Shown: positions 59,830 to 64,000 of the stretch, one piece after another
Position numbering within the stretch: position 1 is the first letter of the stretch
Layout: every line of letters begins with the position of its first letter
Assembly (NCBI GenBank): GCA_016713085.1
Contig: JADJPV010000002.1
Location: forward strand, 992,001-1,056,000
Source of the DNA: Chitinophagaceae bacterium
GTDB lineage: Bacteria; Bacteroidota; Bacteroidia; Chitinophagales; Chitinophagaceae
DNA length: 64,000 nt
Reading direction: 5' to 3'
Made by a program: the position numbers and the translations under genes
Notes under the pieces: generated by a model
The model's database searches: none
What the model was told of the DNA's origin: nothing
Seen by the model: only the letters and a program-made list of their open reading frames with translations

Positions 59830-59837
59830 TATCTTTG
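59830..59837 (+). promoter_or_regulatory. Bacteroidota -7 element (TATCTTTG) before folC
   Basis: TATCTTTG fits TAnnTTTG and ends 7 bp before the ATG at 59845, so the transcript would be almost leaderless. Confidence 0.6.
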
Positions 59838-59844
59838 GCATCTG

Positions 59845-60929
59845 ATGAACTATCAACAAACCATTGATTATCTTTTTACACGGCTTCCCATGTTCAGCCG
59901 TGTTGGTGCTGCAGCAATTAAGAAGGATTTACACAATACAATCATTCTTTGTGAAGCATTGGATAATCCGCATAAGAAATTTAAAAGCGTTCATGTAGCC
60001 GGTACCAATGGAAAAGGTTCGGTGAGTCATATGCTGGCAGCTATTTTGCAGACAGCCGGTTATAAAACCGGTTTATATACTTCTCCTCACTTACATGATT
60101 TCAGGGAACGGATCAAGATCAACGGACAAATGATCACTGAAGAATATGTGATTGATTTTACAAAACGAATTCAGCCATTGATTGAAGAAATTGAACCCTC
60201 TTTTTTTGAGATTACTGTTGCCATGGCTTTTGAATATTTTGCAAAAGAAAATGTTGATATTGCCATTGTTGAAGTTGGATTGGGCGGAAGACTGGACAGT
60301 ACTAATATCATTACACCTGAGTTAAGTGTCATCACCAATATTGGCTGGGATCATATGAACCTGCTGGGTGATACATTGGAATTGATTGCAGCTGAAAAAG
60401 CTGGTATCATCAAACAAAACATTCCCGTTGTTATTGGTGAAGTAATTCCAGAAAGCAGGAATGTGTTTGAGCAAAAAGCAAAAGCGCAACATGCAGAATT
60501 ACATTATGCACAGGAAGAATTCAGTTTGCTTTCGAATGATTACAGGAATGAATCACTACAGGTTAAAGTGAAAGAAGAAGCATCAGCTGCTGTACTTCAT
60601 TATGAACTTGATTTACCGGGAATTTATCAAACAAAAAATATACTTACTGTTCTTTCTACAGTAAGACAGTTACAGCAAAGGAACTGGAAGATCAGTGAAG
60701 AACATCTGCAATCAGCACTAAAACAAACCAAACAAATAAATGGACTGCATGGAAGATGGGAAGTGATTCATCATAATCCAACACTTGTGCTTGATGTGGG
60801 GCATAAGATGTGAATGAAGCAATTAATGTTGCTTTGCAAAAAGCAGCAGTTGATGATTTAATACTTGTTTGTGGAAGTGTGTTTTTGGTGGGAGAAGTAA
60901 ACGCAAAAGCAATTGGCAATGGGCAATAG
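59845..60929 (+). CDS. folC: Folylpolyglutamate/dihydrofolate synthase FolC with internal deletion
   Basis: Adds glutamate to (dihydro)folate with ATP. Visible are HVAGTNGKGSVSHMLA (P-loop), GLYTSPHLHDFRERI, VEVGLGGRLDSTN (omega loop) and SVITNIGWDHMNLLGDT. The ligase C-terminal domain begins (GIYQTKNILTVL, GLHGRWEVI, LVLDVGH) but jumps at about 60806 directly to VNEAINVALQKAA and LILVCGSVFLVGEV, followed by an AIGNGQ tail to 60929. About 80 residues between VGHN and VNEA, found in normal enzymes, are missing. One slip lies at the junction. Either the gene is inactive or the assembly lost this part. Confidence 0.85.
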
Positions 60930-60990
60930 TGAATGGACAATTGCAGAGTCTTCTTACATCGTACATCTTACTTCATACATCTAACATTAC

Positions 60991-61539
60991 CTAATACTTC
61001 AACTCTCCTATCTTCTCCAAACCATACAGCAAAGCTGTTACATGCATACTCTGCATCAGTTTATTTTCACGAATGAGTTGCTTCAGTTCATTAATTGAAA
61101 ACAGCAGCACTTCAATATCTTCAGCATCATCTAATTGTTGTTCTTTGATTAATTCGCCACCTGTTGCCAGGTAAGCACGGAGAAGATTATTATTAGTGGA
61201 AGGATTGGGAGAAGTCTGACAAAGAAATTCAATTTTTTCAAAACGGTATCCTGTTTCTTCTAACAGCTCTCTTGCTATAGCATCTTCATAGGATTTATCT
61301 GTTGCATCCACACAACCACCGGGAAGTTCTATAATCGTTTCTCCTAATGCATGACGGTATTGCTTTATCATCACCACTTTATTGTCTTTGGTCAATGCAA
61401 AAGCCGCTACCCAATCGGTGAATTCATATACGTAATAAGGTTCTATAATTTTTCCGTCTGGACGTTCACATTTGTCTACACGAAGTGTTAGCCAGTTGTC
61501 GGTAAACAGATATTTTGATGAAAGTGTTTTCCAGTTCAT
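60991..61539 (-). CDS. NUDIX hydrolase (ADP-ribose pyrophosphatase-like)
   Basis: About 182 residues. Visible features are YVYEFTDWVAAFAL, KQYRHALGETIIELPGG and the core helix ARELLEETGY of the Nudix box. The usual Glu eight residues before RELLEE is Lys, but nearby acidic residues are present. The SPNPSTNNNLLRAYLATGGE loop is as in ADP-ribose pyrophosphatases. It would hydrolyse a nucleoside diphosphate-linked compound using Mg. The start is at the second Met (MNWKTLS); the first would add 3 residues. It overlaps the end of the YfiT gene slightly if the longer start is used. Confidence 0.87.
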   Translation of the reverse strand: MNWKTLSSKYLFTDNWLTLRVDKCERPDGKIIEPYYVYEFTDWVAAFALTKDNKVVMIKQYRHALGETIIELPGGCVDATDKSYEDAIARELLEETGYRFEKIEFLCQTSPNPSTNNNLLRAYLATGGELIKEQQLDDAEDIEVLLFSINELKQLIRENKLMQSMHVTALLYGLEKIGELKY

Positions 61540-61541
61540 AG

Positions 61542-62063
61542 TTACCATCCTTTCCGTTCTCTGAGCGAAGTAATATGTGCAGCATGATGTTTACCATGCC
61601 ATGCGTACATGCCCAGTAAGTACCAGAGATCAAATTGTTTTTTTGATGCCGAATGAATATACGTAAGCTTCCACTCCTCTTCTTTCAGGTTTGAAAACAA
61701 AGCAACAAGCTTGGCAAGAATTGTATGGATCATAGTGAGTGAAATGTTTATTGGCAGTGCTGTATATTCAATTGTTTCTGCCCATTTCACTTCATCGTAT
61801 CCCATTACTGTTGGATTATCCTCTGTTAATGTAAACTTCAAACGGCTTAACGCATTTAGCTGACTGTCGGATACATGATGCACCACCTGTCTCACTGTCC
61901 AGCCTCCATCCCGGTAAGGCGTATTCAGCTGGGCTTCATCTAAATTCTCAATTGCATGTTCCAGCAATCCGGGAAGAAACTCCAAGTCAGCTAAACGTTC
62001 AGCTCTCAACTTATGGCTGAATGGAGCGGGTTCATATTCACCAATGGGATAACGTAAATCCAT
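61542..62063 (-). CDS. YfiT/BstA-type DinB-fold protein (putative bacillithiol transferase)
   Basis: 173 residues. The N-terminus MDLRYPIGEYEPAP and the metal-binding His positions in TVRQVVHHVSDSQLNA and AWHGKHHAAHI are those of the YfiT family in the DinB four-helix-bundle fold, which binds Zn or Ni. Characterised relatives (BstA) use bacillithiol as thiol donor. The presence of bshB1 in the same genome (35.3 kb) fits with this. It is 3 bp from the NUDIX gene and on the same strand, so they are likely cotranscribed. Confidence 0.86.
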   Translation of the reverse strand: MDLRYPIGEYEPAPFSHKLRAERLADLEFLPGLLEHAIENLDEAQLNTPYRDGGWTVRQVVHHVSDSQLNALSRLKFTLTEDNPTVMGYDEVKWAETIEYTALPINISLTMIHTILAKLVALFSNLKEEEWKLTYIHSASKKQFDLWYLLGMYAWHGKHHAAHITSLRERKGW

Positions 62064-62081
62064 AACAGTTGATGGTTATTA

Positions 62082-62137
62082 GTTCATAGTTGATGGTTGG
62101 AGATTCAGCTATTTGCCATTAACCATCAACTATGAAC
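62082..62137. repeat. 17-bp inverted repeat between FKBP and YfiT genes
   Basis: GTTCATAGTTGATGGTT (62082-62098) is the perfect reverse complement of AACCATCAACTATGAAC (62121-62137), 22 nt apart. It may end transcription of the FKBP gene. A related copy GTTGATGGTT lies at 62068-62077. Confidence 0.7.
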
Positions 62138-62145
62138 TTGCTTTA

Positions 62146-62877
62146 TTATTTCTTAACCGGTTTTACATCCAGTAATTCCATTTCAAAAATAAGTGTGGCG
62201 CCACCGGGAATAGCACTGCCTGAACCACGCTCACCATAGCCATAATCACTTGGAATAAACAACTGCCATTTACTTCCTACGGGCATTAACACTAATGCTT
62301 GTTGCCAGCCGGATACTAATTGATTTAAAGGATATACAATTGGTTCACCACGACCGTAAGACTCATCAAACACATTACCGTCAAGAGTTGTGCCTTTATA
62401 ATGTGCAACAATGGTATCTTCCAGTAGTGGTTTTACACCTGTTCCCTGTGTAATAATTTTATACTGAACACCACTTGGCAGTTCAACCACACCGGGTTGT
62501 TTTTTGTTTTCTGCTAAAAACTTTCTGCCTTCTTCCTTCACTGCGAAATTTTTCTGTGCCATAAATTCCTGTAGTTTTTGTTGAATAGTCATATTACATT
62601 GATCTTGGTTCATTAATGGAGTTGAAGTTTCTTTAATTGCATCTGCAATGGCCTTGTTTAAAGCCGCATAGTTGAGCTTTTCAATTCCCTGTGCTTTCAT
62701 ATTGGTACCGATATTCATACCAATTGCATAACTCAAACTGTCAACACCATTTCTTAATAAAGGTTTTGGTGCAACAGCCGGTTTTGCGGGTGTTTTTTTA
62801 ACGGGTGGTTTTTTGGCCTGGGAAAAAGCCGATACTGAAATTGTTACGAATGCAATAGCAATTGTGATAATTCGCAT
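62146..62877 (-). CDS. Exported FKBP-type peptidyl-prolyl cis-trans isomerase
   Basis: 243 residues. Signal peptide MRIITIAIAFVTISVSAFSQ, a Lys/Pro-rich linker (AKKPPVKKTPAKPAVAPKP), an FKBP N-terminal dimerisation domain (DSLSYAIGMNIGTNMKAQG, about 45-125), then the FKBP catalytic domain (VQYKIITQGTGVKPLLEDTIVAHYKGT ... GWQQALVLMPVGSKWQLFIPSDYGYGERGSG). Residues that form the active pocket (Y, F, W, Y-G) are present. Assists folding of proteins in the periplasm. Frame intact. Confidence 0.93.
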   Translation of the reverse strand: MRIITIAIAFVTISVSAFSQAKKPPVKKTPAKPAVAPKPLLRNGVDSLSYAIGMNIGTNMKAQGIEKLNYAALNKAIADAIKETSTPLMNQDQCNMTIQQKLQEFMAQKNFAVKEEGRKFLAENKKQPGVVELPSGVQYKIITQGTGVKPLLEDTIVAHYKGTTLDGNVFDESYGRGEPIVYPLNQLVSGWQQALVLMPVGSKWQLFIPSDYGYGERGSGSAIPGGATLIFEMELLDVKPVKK

Positions 62878-62895
62878 GTGATAATTGATTAAAAT

Positions 62896-63657
62896 TTATT
62901 CGTCACGCAACGCATGACCGGTTAAGGTGATAAATACATCTTCTAAGTTCGCCTGCTTCATTTGTGTTGGCCGTTCAAATCCCGTTGCCAGCAGGTTATC
63001 AATAAGCTTGCCGGGAGAATCAAGTGCTACAATTTTTCCACTGTCAATGATGGCTACTCTTTCGCAGAGATATTCTGCTTCATCCATATAGTGCGTGGTA
63101 ATGATCACTGTTGTTCCTCTTGCCTGGATATTCTTTACCAACTCCCATAAATTTCTTCTTGCCTGCGGATCAAGACCTGTTGTGGGTTCATCCAAAAAAA
63201 CAATCTTTGGTTCATTGATGAGTGTTGTTGCAACAGAAAAGCGTTGTTTCTGTCCGCCACTCAACTCTTTGTATTTTGCTTTTGCCTTTTCTTCCAGGTT
63301 TACGGTTTTCAGTAAATCCATTGCATTTACTTTACGGTTATACAAACCGCTGAACAAATGAATGAGCTCGGTTAAGTTTAAACCGGGATAGTAACCTGAA
63401 GTTTGCAACTGCACTCCAATGATCTGTTTAATTTCATTGGCCTGTTTATCCAGGTTTAATCCATCTACGAATACTTCGCCGCTTGTTTTTTCACGGAGTG
63501 TTTCAATGATTTCAAGCGTGGTTGATTTACCTGCACCATTGGGCCCGAGCAAACCAAATATTTCTCCTTCATACACATCAAAACTGATGCCCTTTACAGC
63601 ATGAAAGCTGCCATAGTCTTTCACCAAATTTTTTATCTCAATAATCTTTCGCTGCAT
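62896..63657 (-). CDS. ABC transporter ATP-binding protein
   Basis: 253 residues. Walker A GPNGAGKST, signature LSGGQKQRF, Walker B IVFLDEPTTGLD, H-loop TTHYMDEAEYL. It matches the ABC-2 type exporter ATPases (drug or polysaccharide export). The permease is not in the window on either side. Start is ATG 63657; it lies 1 bp after the dps stop codon. Frame intact. Confidence 0.92.
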   Translation of the reverse strand: MQRKIIEIKNLVKDYGSFHAVKGISFDVYEGEIFGLLGPNGAGKSTTLEIIETLREKTSGEVFVDGLNLDKQANEIKQIIGVQLQTSGYYPGLNLTELIHLFSGLYNRKVNAMDLLKTVNLEEKAKAKYKELSGGQKQRFSVATTLINEPKIVFLDEPTTGLDPQARRNLWELVKNIQARGTTVIITTHYMDEAEYLCERVAIIDSGKIVALDSPGKLIDNLLATGFERPTQMKQANLEDVFITLTGHALRDE

Positions 63658-63658
63658 C

Positions 63659-64000
63659 TTACTTTTTTAAGAAGGATGAATACATCCAAACTGTTTTTTC
63701 CTGTTCACGGATATAGTCGCTCATTAATGCATTGGTTCCTTCATCATTTGCATCGCCTGATAATTCAAGCAATTCTCTTTCAAGAATCAGTAATTGCTGA
63801 AACCCGTCTACTACCAGCTGTACAGCTTTCTTTCCATCGCTTACATCTTTCGCTTCTTTAATGGAAGAAGTTTTTACGTAATCACTGTATGCATGCATGG
63901 GTGTATGATCGAGCGTTAATACACGTTCTGCCACTTCATCAATCTTGATCAGTGCATCATTATATAATTCTTCAAATTTCAAATGCAGTTCAAAAACTTT
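63659..64000 (-). CDS. Dps-family DNA-binding/ferritin-like protein, N-terminus outside window
   Basis: The last about 113 residues of a Dps-like protein. The frame is open to the window end (KVFELHLKFEELYNDAL at the edge). FELHLKFEELYNDALIKIDEVAERV contains a His and the DxxxE ligand set of the inter-subunit ferroxidase centre, and the following helices fit a four-helix bundle. The start codon lies beyond 64000. It protects DNA by oxidising iron with hydrogen peroxide. The stop is directly followed by the ABC ATPase gene. Confidence 0.88.
   Translation of the reverse strand, partial: KVFELHLKFEELYNDALIKIDEVAERVLTLDHTPMHAYSDYVKTSSIKEAKDVSDGKKAVQLVVDGFQQLLILERELLELSGDANDEGTNALMSDYIREQEKTVWMYSSFLKK

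Overview
The window looks like chromosomal DNA from a member of the Bacteroidota, most likely Chitinophagaceae or a near relative. Supporting signs are promoters of the TAnnTTTG type, lipoprotein signals of the SCxx type, SprB repeats, DUF2851/DUF4294/DUF2520/DUF5777 proteins, a fused SecDF, a CusA-TolC fusion pump, bacillithiol genes and a TonB-like gene beside folC. GC content is low to moderate. No rRNA, tRNA, CRISPR array or prophage was recognised.

A feature of the whole window is that many single-copy housekeeping genes (maf, ubiA-like, kdsC, topA, aspartate aminotransferase, secDF, ccmF, yggS, the ABC permease and others) are broken by one-base indels, often in homopolymers, while the protein resumes in another frame. 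This is best explained by residual long-read sequencing errors, not by mass gene decay. Such genes are annotated here as one CDS each over the full span, with the break positions given.

Layout: 1-6.4 kb holds an exported protein, OsmC, DUF2851, a minus-strand operon (DUF2520 reductase, kdsC, UbiA prenyltransferase, maf) and an alpha/beta hydrolase. 6.6-9.7 kb holds topA and a ParE/RelE-type toxin-antitoxin pair. 9.7-15 kb holds a V8-like serine protease, an aspartate aminotransferase, a DUF4397 lipoprotein and a class A beta-lactamase-like serine hydrolase. 15-18 kb is secDF. 18-21.8 kb is an accessory patch: a decayed IS110-family element that appears to sit in the loop of a palindromic intergenic repeat and carries a structured non-coding end resembling a bridge RNA. 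21.8-31.8 kb holds metabolic genes (IscA-type Fe-S carrier, methylmalonyl-CoA mutase large subunit, PNPOx-like, M20 amidohydrolase, YggS, an ABC exporter, acyl-CoA dehydrogenase). 31.9-34 kb encodes a secreted MORN-repeat/caspase fusion. 34-40 kb holds a fatty acid desaturase, BshB1, DUF4294, CcmF and a CcmE with Cys in place of the heme-binding His.

41.9-53.4 kb is the most distinctive part. It contains two paralogous small exported proteins, a heavy-metal RND pump fused to its outer-membrane channel, its adaptor, and then a cluster of c-type cytochrome lipoproteins (one with five SprB repeats), an OB-fold protein, YceI and a DUF5777 outer-membrane barrel. The haem-maturation genes at 37-40 kb would serve these cytochromes. 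53.5-64 kb holds a membrane protein, a radical SAM enzyme, two lipoproteins, an EamA transporter with an SDR enzyme, a TonB-like protein, a small GldL-like protein, folC (with an internal deletion), NUDIX, a YfiT/BstA-type DinB protein, FKBP isomerase, an ABC ATPase and the C-terminal part of Dps.
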